Assembly (NCBI RefSeq): GCF_041146395.1
Contig: NC_091002.1
Location: 7,992,501 to 8,056,500, forward strand
Direction of reading: 5' to 3'
Length of the DNA: 64,000 nucleotides
Source: Eulemur rufifrons
Lineage: Eukaryota > Chordata > Mammalia > Primates > Lemuridae
The translations under genes and the position numbers were made by a program. This document shows positions 32,266-42,968 of the stretch, piece by piece. The stretch's first letter is position 1. Each line of letters opens with the position of its first letter. A model generated the notes under the pieces. The model saw only the letters and a list, made by a program, of their open reading frames with translations. It searched no databases and was not told where the DNA came from.

Positions 32266-34144
32266 CCCTACCTACTTCTTTCCGAAGCCTGGGCTCTACC
32301 CACTGCCCTGCAGGCCCCGGCAAGCCCATGGAGTAGGTCCCAGGAGCCTTCCCGACCGGCTGCCATGCTCCGGGACAGCGGTGCCCTCCTCACACAGCCT
32401 GCCCTGCCCGGTCTGCCCGAGTGTCGGCCTCGCTGCCTGGGACAGGGCCTCCCTTGGACGGTGCCTTCTGTGCCAGCGCCGGGCTCACTGGAGCCTGCCA
32501 CTCTCCTTGTGCTGCCCATGTGCCTCCTTCTCTGGCTCCCCAAGGTGGAGGGTTCCTGAGGGGCCTGGCTGCCCCTGTCCTGGGGTGTGGTGATGGAGGC
32601 TGGGGCCCCTTCTCCTGGTGGGTGGCTCTAGTTTCCTCATCCTGTGGGAGGCTGAGGGAGGGAAGTCTGGGGTCGAGGATGGGGCCTGCCTGTGGACCAA
32701 TGTTCCCCAGAGTAACAAGGCCACAGCCAGGCCTAGAGAGGCTGCCCATGGCGGCCGACTCCCCAGGGCCAATGCCACCTTCTGCCACCTCCTCAAGCCA
32801 GCTGTCTCCAGCCCACCTGGGCTGGCCTGGAGCCTTCCAGAAGCTCTGCTCTCTCCTCCTGGTATGCCTGGCTTGGGAAGCCGGGTAGTCAGCCTCTCCC
32901 ATGACCCTGGCTTGAGGACCCCTCCTGTAGGACCCATGTCCCTGTGAGAGAGGTACAAGCCCCTGCTTGGCAGATGAGGACACTGGGCTGCACCCAGTGT
33001 GGGCCCTGGCAGTTCAGGCCCATGGGTGGCCTGGTCCCCGTCAACCCCTCTGCCCAGGGCCAGTCCTCTCCTCCCTCCTCGCCGCTTGGCTGGCCACAGC
33101 CTGGTCAATCTGTCCTGTCTTTGCTGGTCCCAAACCCAGCCCAGGGCTCACTCTGGTGGAACCTCTGCCTAGTTCTGCGGGACTCTGCCCTCCCGGAGGA
33201 TGGGACCCTGCCAGCCACGGGCAGGCCCAGTGCACAGGGCCAGGCTGGAGAGGGACAGGGCAAGGAGAGGACAGAGAGCCAGGAGAGGGGACATGGAACA
33301 TCCAAGAGCCCAGGGAGTCACACGCAGATCAGCAAAATCCCCATCCAGACCCTGCCCTGCTGGCTGGGGTCCTGCGTCAGCTCTGCTGCTCCCAGAGTTG
33401 GACCCAGCACACGAGTGAATTAAGGCACCAAGAGCAGGTACCTGCACTCCTGTCCCTGCACTCCTGTCCCTGGGAGGACGGCCCCATCTCCCAGAGGGCC
33501 AAGGATCCTTGGGTCACAGGGTGACGTCAGGCAGGTCACCCCACATCGAGGGCTGGTTCTGAGCCTTCTGCTTGCCTGCTGGTCCAGTTTGGCCTCCGTA
33601 TTTCCGTACCCACGCAGCTGTGGCCAGGGACTGGGGACAATGTGTCCCAGTGGGGGCTCCACGGGAGGGGGACTGATGGCCCTCCAGTGGACTCCGACTG
33701 CTCAGTGCCCCGGGCTCACATCCCCGAGAGCCACCTTCCACTTCTCGGAAATGTCGGGGACAAGGCAGCCAAGGGGAGCAGCTGCTGCTACTTCCTTACT
33801 GGCTCCCAGCTGAGCCTGCCCAGGGCCCCGGGGACACTGGAGAGAAAGGGGTGGGCCAAGCGTGGCCAGCAGCGTGGAGAGCACAGGGCCACCACACCGC
33901 CCACCCGTGCTCTGCCTCCACCGTGGCCTGAGCTGTGTGTCCGTCGAGGCTGGGGTGGGGCTGGACCTGGCTCCGAGCACAGTCCGTGGAGGGCTTTGGG
34001 GCCAGGAGCACTGTGTCGAATGGCTGCGGACCCTGGACAGGCCCCTGCCCCTCTCTGGGCCTCCGTTTTCCCCGGCATCAAGGGCCCTGTGAGGGCTGTT
34101 CCTACTGCCGTCTGAGCTGGGCCTGTGGCCACCCCTGAGCCAAG
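32266..34144. other. GC-rich unique sequence, no gene recognised
   Basis: About 1.9 kb. A CTGCACTCCTGTCCC duplicate lies at 33,442-33,473, and MIR-like phrases at 34,045-34,085 (CTCTGGGCCTCCGTTTTCCC). Overlapping frames on both strands are low-complexity. Confidence 0.5.
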
Positions 34145-34345
34145 CCACCCCAGTGGCAGTTAAATGAGCACAAACATGTTCCACACTAAATAATTAATTT
34201 CTGTTCTGTGATAAAAACCTTGTCCATTGATTTATACCCCTCCCAGCGATAACACTTTTCGAACGAAATCTGATTCTTAATTATCGTCCCTGGGCCTGCC
34301 AGGAGGCGTGTCCAGCTGCTGGAGGAGCAGCGCTAAATGTCCCCA
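34145..34345. promoter_or_regulatory. Candidate conserved non-coding element
   Basis: A sharp AT-rich island of about 190 bp. It includes GGCAGTTAAATGAGCACAAA, CACTAAATAATTAATTTCTG, GTGATAAAAACCTTGTCC, ATTGATTTATACC and TCTTAATTATCGTCCC. Several AATTA homeodomain cores and a GATAA core are packed together, in no known repeat, between GC-rich flanks. Confidence 0.48.
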
Positions 34346-35524
34346 GGCGTCTGTGGACCGTGGGCCAGCTGCTGCCCGGCTGCGCCGCTTTCTCCACGTG
34401 GCTGTGCGGCCCAGCCTGTGCCACCCTCCCACGCACCCCAGGGCCGGGCGGGCAGCAGGCAGGGAGGGCAGAGGCCACGTGGTGGTCTTTGGGGAGCTGC
34501 TGTCACTGTGGCGCAGACGGGGATGGTGAGGCTGGCGGGTGACAGCCTGGAGGGGCCTGTCCCCTTGCTGCTGCCCAGGAGCAGTGCGTGCTCAGGCGGA
34601 TTTGATTTCTCCCCCCAAACCCAGCGGTGGGGACGGGCCCTTCCCATCCTCAAGCACCCAGGACATGGGCTGGGCAAGGTCATTGGCTGGGGGGAGGTGG
34701 CCTGTCTCCTCGTGCTCAGAGGCGAGGGCTGGACCCTCAGCAAGGTCAGGGGTCAGGGGTGAGGGAGGGCACGGGGAGGGGCGTCCTGGGCTGGGCCAGG
34801 CCCTCGTTCCTCACTCGGGGGCTCATACAGGTGATTCCTTCTCAGTTCCCAGTGCCTTCCTGTGTGGGCTGTACCACTTCACAGGGACAGAGGGTACCGG
34901 TAAGGACCTGACACGCAGAAGACCACACGATGGCTAGAAATGCGCCTCAGGACGTAACCCCCGCTCCAGGCTTCCTTTGCACACACTCGCCGACGTGGTG
35001 GCACTGTTTCTCCCAGCACCCCAGGGGGCAGGCAGGACGGCCCCATTTTACAGCGACAGTCAGAGGAACAAGTGTTGCAGGCTGAGGCGGGACGGGAGCC
35101 CCCCGGGGTGGGCGTGTGAAGGAGAGCGGGTGAGAGGCCCCAGTCCTGGGTGCTGTGATGTAGAAGCTGGGGAGAGGAGGTGCCGGCCAAGCGCAGGGCC
35201 CGGGGAGCCAGGCGGCCCAGAGTCCATAGGACCGGGAGCCAGCCCTGACCCAGCTGACCTGGCAGGGTCAGTGGCAGGGCAGTGGGGGCCGAAGCCCCAC
35301 CGGAGTGTGTCCGAGGGCAGGGGAGACAGAGTGGGGGGCTGGGGACACCTGTCCAGCAGTTCCTGGGGTGACTGGAGGTGCTTGTGTGTGTGACAGGACG
35401 GCCCAGCCGAGAGGGCGTCTGCTGGAGCCGTGTCCCCGAGTGGGCCAGGGTCAGGGAGCCGGTCCCCGTGGGCGGCCAGGGCCGAGATGTCTGAGGTAGG
35501 CAGGCACAGGAGTGGACAGATGTG
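34346..35524. other. GC-rich unique sequence, no gene recognised
   Basis: Contains a faint antisense MIR at about 35,040-35,070 (GCCCCATTTTACAGCGACAG). The 323-codon minus frame at 35,850-34,879 is low-complexity and not a gene. Confidence 0.5.
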
Positions 35525-35630
35525 GGAGGCCACCTTGCCTCAGTTTCCTCAACTGTCAAGTGCTGGCATGAGAGTGGTAAGGGGTGAGCAGGGCCCTTGG
35601 CTCTATGCCTGGCCCAGAGCTCCCCTCCAC
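35525..35630 (+). repeat. MIR SINE fragment (sense)
   Basis: CTTGCCTCAGTTTCCTCAAC, TGTCAAGTGCTGGCATGAG and CTATGCCTGGCCCAGAGC follow MIR order. Confidence 0.75.
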
Positions 35631-38179
35631 ACACCGAGGTGGCGATGACAGCGACCTGCCGGGGCCTGGCAGAGGCTCCCCACGGGACCCCACTCCCCAT
35701 CACCCCAGGAGCGCCCCCCTCCTCCCCAGTGCTTGGGATGAGCCGTCCAGCACCTGAGTCCCTGAGGAGTGTGCAGGACAAGGACCTGCAGGGGCTGCGG
35801 TGAGACGCAGGGAGGACGTCGTGCCGTAGGTGCTGCGGCCCTGCTGCCACGGCCGCCGGCGGCTGCTCTGCCAGCTTAGCAAAGGACTTGACTGGGGACC
35901 TTCCTGGTGCTTGAGCTGGGGGAGGGGCTTGGCAGTGGCCATTAGGGGATTTCCGTTGTCCCCAAGGGGCCTTGTTTGGGGATCCTGGGGGGCTGCTGAC
36001 TCCTGCACCCCTGCCTTGCTCGGAACGGAGGGGAAACGACGTTTGTCCCCTTCTGGGCGTCAGCTCACAAGTGGGAAAATGACTTGCCAGCCTGTCCCCT
36101 GGCGCCTGTCAGCCCTGACGCTCCTGGTTCAGGAGGCTGCAGGGAGGGGCAGGGCCACTGCCAGCCCTTGCCTGGCACGAGGTGCTGTGTCCCTGACACC
36201 GTCGTCACCAGCAGGGTCCTTCCACTTCCCCATGGGGACCACTGGCCAGAGGGCTCTCATCTTCAGGTGGGGCTTGAGGTCCCCAAAGCAGGGACAAGCT
36301 GGTGTGTGTTGGGGCACCTCAGGCCAGTGAGTCCCTTCACGCACCTGTCCCCAGGGAGAGGGAACAGCGCCACACAGGACGGGGAGGCAGGTGGGTGAGG
36401 CGCTTCCTGGCCTTGTCATCCCCCGTGGGTGGGGCTCACCCGTTCCTTCCCCTGCCAGGTGTAGGACAGTGACGACAGCCGCACTGCAGAGCCCCACCCG
36501 GCTGCGCCATCTTCAGGTGAGCCCCGCCAAGGAGGGGCCGTTCTCCACCCACAGAGGTGAGGCTGGAGCCTCCGTGCTGCCCGGCTGGTGGGAAGCACTC
36601 AGCAAACACACCTGCTGCCCATGGTGACACAGGGAGGGTGACGGGAAGTCAATGCTGGCCCCTCTCTCCTGCCCACCTGTCCCTCAAAGGTCCCCACCGT
36701 TGGCTGCACCCAACCAGTGGGCGGAGGGAAGACCCGTTGCTGCCATCAAGATTGGCCTTGGGTCCCAGAGCTGGCTGGAGGGGCCTGCAGAGCCACGGCA
36801 GGGGTGACCACTCACAGGGGTCTTGGCCACAAAGGCAGACGGTCCACTGGAGAGCCGGGCACTGCCAGGGCACGCCACATTGCAGGGACAGTTTTGCCCT
36901 TCCTCCGTCCCTCCTATCTGTAGGACCTGCCTGGCATCTCAGGTGACCGGGACACACTCCTGGGAGGACAGAGGGAGAGAGGACCCTCACCCCCACCCCC
37001 ACCCCAGGGAAATGGCACTGAGAAAGGAGCCCCGGTCTGGGGTCTGAGTTCCACCTTCAGGGATCACGGGGCATCAGCCCCTGGGCTGGGGAGCCCCCCA
37101 TGCAGCAGAGCTAGAAGGGCTTTGGAAGCTCCTTTCAGGAGTGGGAGCGGAGGGGAGGGGGTGGGGCCTCCCCAAAGACCCTGCTAAAGTGCCACAGTCC
37201 AGGGGCCGCAGAGGACCAGAGGAAGAGGCCAGCCTCCAGAGACGCCAGGAAAATGTTCCTAAAGTGCTTCGCTTCCCCCGAGGCCGAGGGGAGGAGGAGG
37301 GGGAGCTGGGGAAGGGGGCCGCGCAGTGGGGGCTCCTCCTCAGCCTTGGGGTTCAGCTTGCTCTGCGGCCTCAGCGGAGCAGCCCTGGGCTTAGACTCTG
37401 AGGGAGAGTGAGGCTGAGGCGGCACAGCACGGGGCGGAGGTGCCTTTTCCAAGAAGCGCCACACCTTACCCAGAGCCCGGAGGGGCTGGGCGCGGACCCC
37501 AGCAGCATGTCCTGGGCTCCCGGCCTTCCCACCGTCTTCAGTGTTCTGTCCCCGCTGGGCCCCTGGAGGGCTGGGCACATGCCCCCTTGCCCTGGGGGGG
37601 GGCGCGGTGGAGGTGTTAGCCCTCCTCCTGTGAACCCTGTCCTGTCTGCTTGTCACAGTCATGGGCTCAGCTCCCCATAGGAACTGCTCGCTGCCCAAGG
37701 GCAGGCCCACAGCACCCACCGGACAAACGGGTGAACACCCAGGGGGTGGCAGGATAAATGGAGCTGACCCACGCACGGCCAGCCAGGTGCCCGGTGGGGG
37801 CCCAGGTGTGTTGATAAGAAGAACAGCATTTTAAATGGAGTCGTTCGGGAGACTGACGGAAGCCGGGCACATGTCTGTCCAGCCTTTGCATCCCACATGG
37901 ACACAGGCTGGAAGGTGCTGGAAGGTGCTCACAGCATCTGGCACACATGGGGGCAGATTGCTCCCCGGCCCCAGACAAAGCTAAGCAGGGTAGCCCGAGG
38001 CCTCCTGCTGCTCCAGGACGGGGCTGGCGCAGGGACACCCCGCTGAGCGCTCTCTGCCTGAAGGAATGTCTAGGAGCTGGGTTTGGCGGAGCTGAGTGAC
38101 TTGCCCGCAGTCCCAGGGGGCCGCTCCTGGGTGGACGGGCGGCGCTGGCCCTGAGTCCTGTTTCAGACCCTTGCTGATG
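35631..38179. other. GC-rich unique sequence, no gene recognised
   Basis: About 2.5 kb with overlapping low-complexity frames on both strands. A donor-like CAGGTGAGC occurs at 36,515, but nothing upstream looks like an exon. A minus-strand G4 motif is listed separately. An 18-bp duplicate (GCTGGAAGGTGCTGGAAGGT) lies at 37,909-37,928. Confidence 0.5.
36984..37005 (-). other. G-quadruplex-forming motif (minus strand)
   Basis: On the plus strand there are cytosine runs of 3, 5, 5 and 4 with short spacers of 3, 1 and 1 bases. The complement satisfies the standard G4 pattern, and the C-rich strand could form an i-motif. Confidence 0.75.
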
Positions 38180-38460
38180 GCTCGGTCTCCACGGGATGGT
38201 AATGAAATAATGTTGGTGTGACAGCGCTCTTGTCGCCTGAGAGTGTCTAAGTGCTTTATAAACAATTAACTGGATCGCGCGCCTACCCCCGCTGCCGAGC
38301 ATGATAGCCCCCGGGGCCCATGATGGCCTGAGGAGCGAGGTGGCCCAGGGGACAGCGCCGAGCGCGTGGGAGCTGGCACTCTTAAACCGCAGCAGGCTGG
38401 GCTCTCGGGACAAAATAACCTTCAAGTCCTAGCAATGTGGAATACGGAACAAAGAAGCTG
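38180..38460. promoter_or_regulatory. Candidate conserved non-coding element
   Basis: The non-repeat block holds GGGATGGTAATGAAATAATG, GTGCTTTATAAACAATTAAC, TGGATCGCGCGCCTACCCC, CCATGATGGCC and TAGCAATGTGGAATACGG. CAATTAA (homeodomain), TTTATAAAC (forkhead/CDX-like) and GTGGAATAC (TEAD-like) cores coexist with retained CpGs. Confidence 0.42.
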
Positions 38461-38499
38461 AGGGTCACAGAACAGTAGTTTTGCACATAAGGGGTCTTA

Positions 38500-38720
38500 G
38501 AATCTGAGACTCAGCAAGTCTTAGTCTCAGCCCTGCCTCGCTCTACTACAGCCGCCCGCAGTGCCTGGGCCTCAGTTTCTCCATTTGTACATGGGAAAAT
38601 ACAAGTACCCTTTGCCGTGGCAGCTCGAATAAAATAACCGAGAGGCGCACCTAGCACAGGCTATACGCGATGGCATACAGTAGGTGCTCAGTGAGTAGTA
38701 ACTACTGTTATTAACTATCA
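38500..38720 (+). repeat. MIR SINE, long copy (sense)
   Basis: GTGCCTGGGCCTCAGTTTCT, CCATTTGTACATGGGAAAAT, CCTAGCACAGG, CAGTAGGTGCTCAGTGAGTA and the ACTACTGTTATTAACTATC tail reproduce most of MIR in order. One of the best-preserved MIRs in the window. Confidence 0.85.
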
Positions 38721-38799
38721 TGCTAACAGCATACTAACTTTACAGACTCTCAGACTCAGGATCTTGGACAGCTAAGCACCCTCCTCCCCAGGGGTCTGC

Positions 38800-38895
38800 C
38801 AGTCTCTGCTTGTCTCTGAGCTTGTTGAGGGAGTAGCTCCGTTAGTCATCGCATTCCCTAGCAGGGTGCACACAGCAGGCGTTTAATCCAGCAGT
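38800..38895 (+). repeat. L2 3'-end fragment (sense)
   Basis: CTCTGAGCTTGTTGAGGGAG, TCATCGCATTCCCTAGCAGG and GCACACAGCAGGCGTTTAAT match the order of the LINE-2 3' terminus. Confidence 0.6.
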
Positions 38896-39215
38896 CTTGT
38901 ATCTGAGAACCCCCATATCTTAGCTCCGTGGACTCATAGGCCTCTGGAGTGAAGGGGGCCTTGGGGACCATCTGGCCCAAGTTCTCACTCACACTCCCCT
39001 TGCATGCCTCCTCTGACCAGGAGCTCACTACCTCTCAGAACTGTCATTGTATTTACACCTTCCAACTCCCTGCACCCCTCAGCCATTGACTAAACAGAAT
39101 TACAGACAACTACGGGCATTTATTCAGGGCCTGCGTGTGCCAGACACAGAGAGGGAGGAGCCTCTGTGCACCCTGAGGTCTCTGGCAAATCTCAGTGCAT
39201 CTCCCCTGCCTGGGG
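38896..39215. other. Probable ancient repeat, unnamed
   Basis: GACTCATAGGCCTCTGGAGT, CCTTGGGGACCATCTGGCCC and GGAGCTCACTACCTCTCAGA follow a pattern seen in an old mammalian repeat (lines such as 'gatcatctggtccaaccc' and 'gagctcactacctc'). I cannot name the family with confidence. Confidence 0.35.
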
Positions 39216-39219
39216 TCAT

Positions 39220-39370
39220 CCACTAGTACTTCATTTAAACCTCGTGGCAATGCCACGAAGTGGATGCATTGCTACCTTGTTTTGCAGATGAGGAAACCAA
39301 GGAACCTGGAGTTAGGTAACTGGCTCACGGCCAGGAAGATATAGAGAAGCCAGAATTCAAACCAGAAAGA
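39220..39370 (-). repeat. MIR SINE (antisense), well preserved
   Basis: AACCTCGTGGCAATGCCACG, TACCTTGTTTTGCAGATGAG, GAAACCAAGG, GGTAACTGGCTCACGGCCAG and AGCCAGAATTCAAACCAG are the complete reverse-complement MIR core in order. Confidence 0.85.
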
Positions 39371-39639
39371 CTCTCTGGTTCTTCCCTGGACACTCCCCCG
39401 ACCACACCTGAGGTGGAACATTCTGGATCAAGTGACAGGGAGGTCCTTGCTTCTCCTGGATGGTGGTGGGAACTCCGGCCCTCTGCATCCTGGTGTCTGG
39501 CATTCAGGGCTCCGTGGCCCGCACACCTGCCTGTCTGCGGCAGCCATGGGCGCCCCTGGGGCAGGGCCCCCTCCCCACTGTCTCCAGCGTCCAGCGCCGG
39601 CGCAGGCCCAGCCCAGGTGTTCAGAGCTGGCATCTCACA

Positions 39640-39740
39640 GCAGTCATTTCCCTGTCATTATCCCCACGGTCTTGTTACCATAACGTCCTCCCCATTTTAC
39701 AGGCGGGGCCACTGAGACCCAGGCGTGAAGGAGGAGCACA
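39640..39740 (-). repeat. MIR SINE fragment (antisense)
   Basis: TCATTATCCCCACGGTC, then CTCCCCATTTTACAGGCGGG and GCCACTGAGACCCAG. Confidence 0.75.
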
Positions 39741-39904
39741 CGTGGGTAGTCACCTCAGCATCACACCAAGCGCCCACTTCTTCCTCAGTTTCCCCATCTG
39801 AGCATGGGCAGGGATGGCCTGGCCCTGTGCGGACCCTCAGCTCCTCCCCTGCCCTCCTGGCCTTTGCTTCAGCCGCAGCCTCGCAGCTCTGTGCCGCTGT
39901 CCTG

Positions 39905-40045
39905 AGCACGGAGAGCGTCTTAACTCACCCGATCTCACAGCAAGCCCGGGTTTATTGTCCCTGCTTGCAAGTGAGGAAACCGAGGCACAGTGAAGTGAAC
40001 TAACAGGTCCAGCGTCACACATTTGGGGCTGATACGGGCTTTCAC
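39905..40045 (-). repeat. MIR SINE fragment (antisense)
   Basis: GTCTTAACTCACCCGATCTC, AGTGAGGAAACCGAGGCACA, GTGAACTAACAGGTCCAGC and TCACACATTTGGGGCTG are a full antisense MIR core series. Confidence 0.82.
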
Positions 40046-40570
40046 CTGCTCTCTGGCCACAAAGCCCATGCCCCCGACCCCCGCGCTCTGCCCTCCTCCC
40101 AGCCCCTTTCTGCCTGGAGGGCCCTGGGCCCGAGGACCCGCCCTGGTCTAGGAACGGGGCCCTTCCTTCAAAGGAGAGGCTGACTGGCAGGACCCTAGGA
40201 GGAAAGGGGGGGAAACTCAGCACACGGAGAAACTGAGAAAATCATTCTCGTGCTGACGGGAGCCCACTCTGCAGCCCGAGCACTCCAGAAAGCCTCAGAA
40301 AAACGGAATTGGAAACGGACCTTCCAGCATCACCCACGTTGGCCAAAGTGGCCTCTGCTGCCCCTGGGCCTGCCTGCCCACTCCCAGCACCCTGCCTCTG
40401 AGTGCTGCCGCCCTCTGGGCGTGGCCCACACACATCTGAGTGAGGCCGTGTGTGCCCGGCGTGGCGCAGGAGCAGAGGATGGAGAGGACTTTGCCAACTG
40501 GTGCAGGCTGCACAGACACAGAGCAGGCCAGGGGTGGTCACTGTGCCCGCAGGAAACAGCCACACTCAGA
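40046..40570. other. GC-rich unique sequence, no gene recognised
   Basis: No exon, promoter or nameable repeat. Frames on both strands are low-complexity. Confidence 0.5.
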
Positions 40571-40766
40571 GGCACCCACCTCCTCACCCAAGGGGCATCC
40601 TCTGTCTTCACCCCAGGAGCACCCCCTCTTCTCTCTGAGGAGCACCCCCTCCTCACCCCAGGAGCACCTCCTTCACTCTGAGGAGCACCTACCTCCTCAC
40701 CCCAGGAGCACCCCTTCTTCACTCCAAGGAGCACCCCCCTCTTCACTCTGAGGAGCACTCATCTCC
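40571..40766 (+). repeat. Minisatellite, about 23-bp unit, alternating variants
   Basis: Seven to eight imperfect units, each containing GGAGCACC or a close variant. Cores alternate between CACCCCAGGAGCACC and CACTCTGAGGAGCACC, so the effective repeat is a dimer of about 46-48 bp. Translated frames give repeated S-P-Q-E-H / S-L-R-S-T strings that are artefacts of the repeat. Confidence 0.85.
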
Positions 40767-40859
40767 CCCCCAACCCCGCCAACCTAGCTTTGTCCCTGGC
40801 TTAGGAAGGTGCCTGAATGTCAACATTGTGGTTTCCTCACTTCAGGGCCTGAGAGCTGT
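40767..40859. other. Short unique spacer
   Basis: Nothing identifiable between the minisatellite and an AT-rich patch. Confidence 0.5.
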
Positions 40860-40975
40860 TCAGTTCTCTAGGCTCCCCTATTGTTTGTAATAATTAAAAT
40901 ATCATAATATTTTAATAGAACCTATCTCACTGCATGAACTGCATAATACTAGACATAACAGACTCCTCCCGAGCG
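40860..40975. promoter_or_regulatory. AT-rich patch, possible regulatory element
   Basis: CCCTATTGTTTGTAATAATT, AAAATATCATAATATTTTAA and TGCATAATACTAGAC lie in a 115-bp AT-rich island. The ATTGTTTG core suits SOX/FOX factors, and AATATCATAATATT is nearly self-complementary. It is not a repeat I know. Confidence 0.3.
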
Positions 40976-41754
40976 CTGTGGTGGCACCTCAGTCCGATGG
41001 CCAGGCACGGGCAGCCTCCTGCCTCTGTGGCACTGTGACCTCCAGCTCAACTGCCACCTCCACGGCTCCCCTAGTGAGGGGGCTCCCTTTACCCAAACTC
41101 AGGGGTGACAGGGGAGTCCTGGAAGGGTGTGTGTGGTGGGGTACAGGGGACAGGAGTGGGACACAGGGTCTCCAGTGCCCTTCGACAACCTTGGCCCTAT
41201 GGCCAGGACAAGAGGCCCAGGTCAGGACTGGGAACTCTATCAGCTGTGCCAGGGCTTGAGCCAGGATCAGAGTTGGGGCCCCTGAGAGGGTGGCCCGGGG
41301 GTTAGTGGTGAGTAGCCTGGGGACAGACATCGTGAGGCACACAGCTGTGGCTCCAGCTCTTGGTCTTGCATCTCTGACCACTGACCACTTGGGTTTTAGT
41401 GCAGTGACCCCAGCTGGCCTGAAAGGGTAGCTCTGTCCCTGCCCTCCCTGTTAGGTCGGTGACGTTCTAATCTCAGGATAGGATGAAAGGAGCAGAGGTG
41501 ATCAAGTGAAATCACACGCACAGTGTCAAGGCTCTTGTGTCGGGGACCAGCTCAGTAAGGGCGGTTTGTCGGCTGACAGACTCATTCACGGCAGGGGCTG
41601 CTGCTCCCGGGAGCTGGCTTCTAGGCCGAGGGCGAACGGCAAACCCACGGCAGATGCACGGTGTGGTGCCGAAGGTCGTGGGTGTCTTGCAGGAACAGGA
41701 AGCAGGGGAGGGTGGCTGGGACCTTTCAGCCTTGGTGACGTAGGACAAGCAGAT
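40976..41754. other. Unique sequence, no gene recognised
   Basis: GC-rich DNA with possible L2/MIR traces (GGTCAGGACTGGGAACTC near 41,220). No exon or promoter supported. Confidence 0.45.
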
Positions 41755-41935
41755 GTCTGAGGATGAGCATTGCAGTGAGAGGGAACAGCCACTGCATAGG
41801 CCCAGAGGCAGGAGGTGCTAGGTGGGTTCTGGGAACAGCGGGGGTGGGGGTGAGGGGTGCAGAGTCCTCAGGACCCAGGCCCTGGGGACCTTGTGCAGTC
41901 TTTGGGGTCCATTCTGCACCAGGCCGAGGGGAGGG
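41755..41935 (-). repeat. L2-like LINE relic (antisense)
   Basis: GCAGTGAGAGGGAACAGCCA, CTGCATAGGCCCAGAGGCAG and a following GTCTTTGGGGTCCATTCTGC keep the order of antisense LINE-2 late-ORF sequence as commonly seen. Confidence 0.5.
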
Positions 41936-42004
41936 GAGGGTGGGAGGAAGCCCGGGAGGCCGTGAGCCTCAGCACACCAGACTGGACCCGTTTAGCAATA
42001 AAAG

Positions 42005-42465
42005 GCGCCTTTGAGAGCAGTGGTGATTCCACGCAGGAGGAGCCAGAGAACGGGAAGAAACGCACAAACAGTATTAGCTGTATTTACTTCACTGACTTTC
42101 CAGGGGCTTGGGACAGTTTTCATGTCAGGTCTACAATGACACCCTGACAGGCATTTGAAGTTCTTGGGGGAAAAAAAACCGCTAAAATTATTAATTTTAT
42201 AAATGCAATTTAAAAGGTCTAATTAAGTGTGTGGGCTAATTAAATATGGGAGTTTAATGTGTTTATTTTCAGTGACTTAGAAACTAAAGAACACATGAAA
42301 TATATTTTTCTTATTCAACAATTAGCAGCTTTATAAATAATGGGATTTGTAAGTTGAGCTTTAAGACCTAAGGGAAATTGGCTTTTTGAATATGTAACTT
42401 CACTGTTAACTTCAATAAGTTTCATATTAAATTAAAACTCAGTTAAATGGTGAATAACCCCTCCT
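42005..42465. promoter_or_regulatory. Strongest candidate enhancer: AT-rich homeodomain-dense block
   Basis: A 460-bp non-repeat block between GC-rich flanks. The left part has CAGTATTAGCTGTATTTAC and GGTCTACAATGACACCCTGA. The right 290 bp is very AT-rich, with CTAATTAA twice (42,219-42,226 and 42,236-42,243, 17 bp apart), ATTATTAATTTTATAAATGC, TTCAACAATTAGCAGC, GCTTTATAAATAATGGG, TTGAGCTTTAAGACC and TCAATAAGTTTCATATTAAA. Paired TAATTA sites at this spacing suit homeodomain or POU dimers. I would expect deep conservation across mammals but could not test it. Confidence 0.55.
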
Positions 42466-42968
42466 GCCCACAAATTCCTCTTTCGGCATTAACACCCCCA
42501 GGGGCACTGGGTGCAGACAGGGCAGCCTTGTCCCGGTGCAGGGTCAGCAAAGGCTCCTCAGCAGGAGGGCGTCTGAGCTGAGCTGGGAAGGCTGCGTGAG
42601 AGAGAGGGCAGGGATAAGCATCACAGGGGGATGGAACAGCACATGCCGGAACCCCAGGGCTAGGACAGGGCAGTGGTGGGGTGATGGTCTGGGAGGTCTC
42701 AGGGAAGGAGGTGACAGGGTCTGGCGGGGGTCTGTCCTGGGTGCTGAGGGCCTTCCCCTTGGGAAGACACAAGGTCCACACACGTGATGTGATCACCCAG
42801 CTTTGATCTGTTTTGTGGAAGGTCACCCAGCACACTTACTGAGATGATCCACAAACCCACCTTCCTGCTTGCAAGAGGGGCCAGCAAAGCCCCATCCTCC
42901 TCTAGGATCACTCAGCCAGTCTGGCTCCCTGTCTGCCTCCTGGGAGGGTGGGAGCAAGGCCCAGGCAC
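42466..42968. other. GC-rich unique sequence, possible L2 trace
   Basis: AGGAGGGCGTCTGAGCTGAG and CTGGGAAGGCTGCGTGAGAG at 42,560-42,605 recall antisense LINE-2. Otherwise unique, without exon features. Confidence 0.4.

Noticed and set aside
34879..35850. 323-codon minus-strand open frame
   Set aside because: Low-complexity S/P/L/R composition in GC-rich DNA, overlapping equally long frames on the other strand, and no domain, homology or splice context. Treated as chance.
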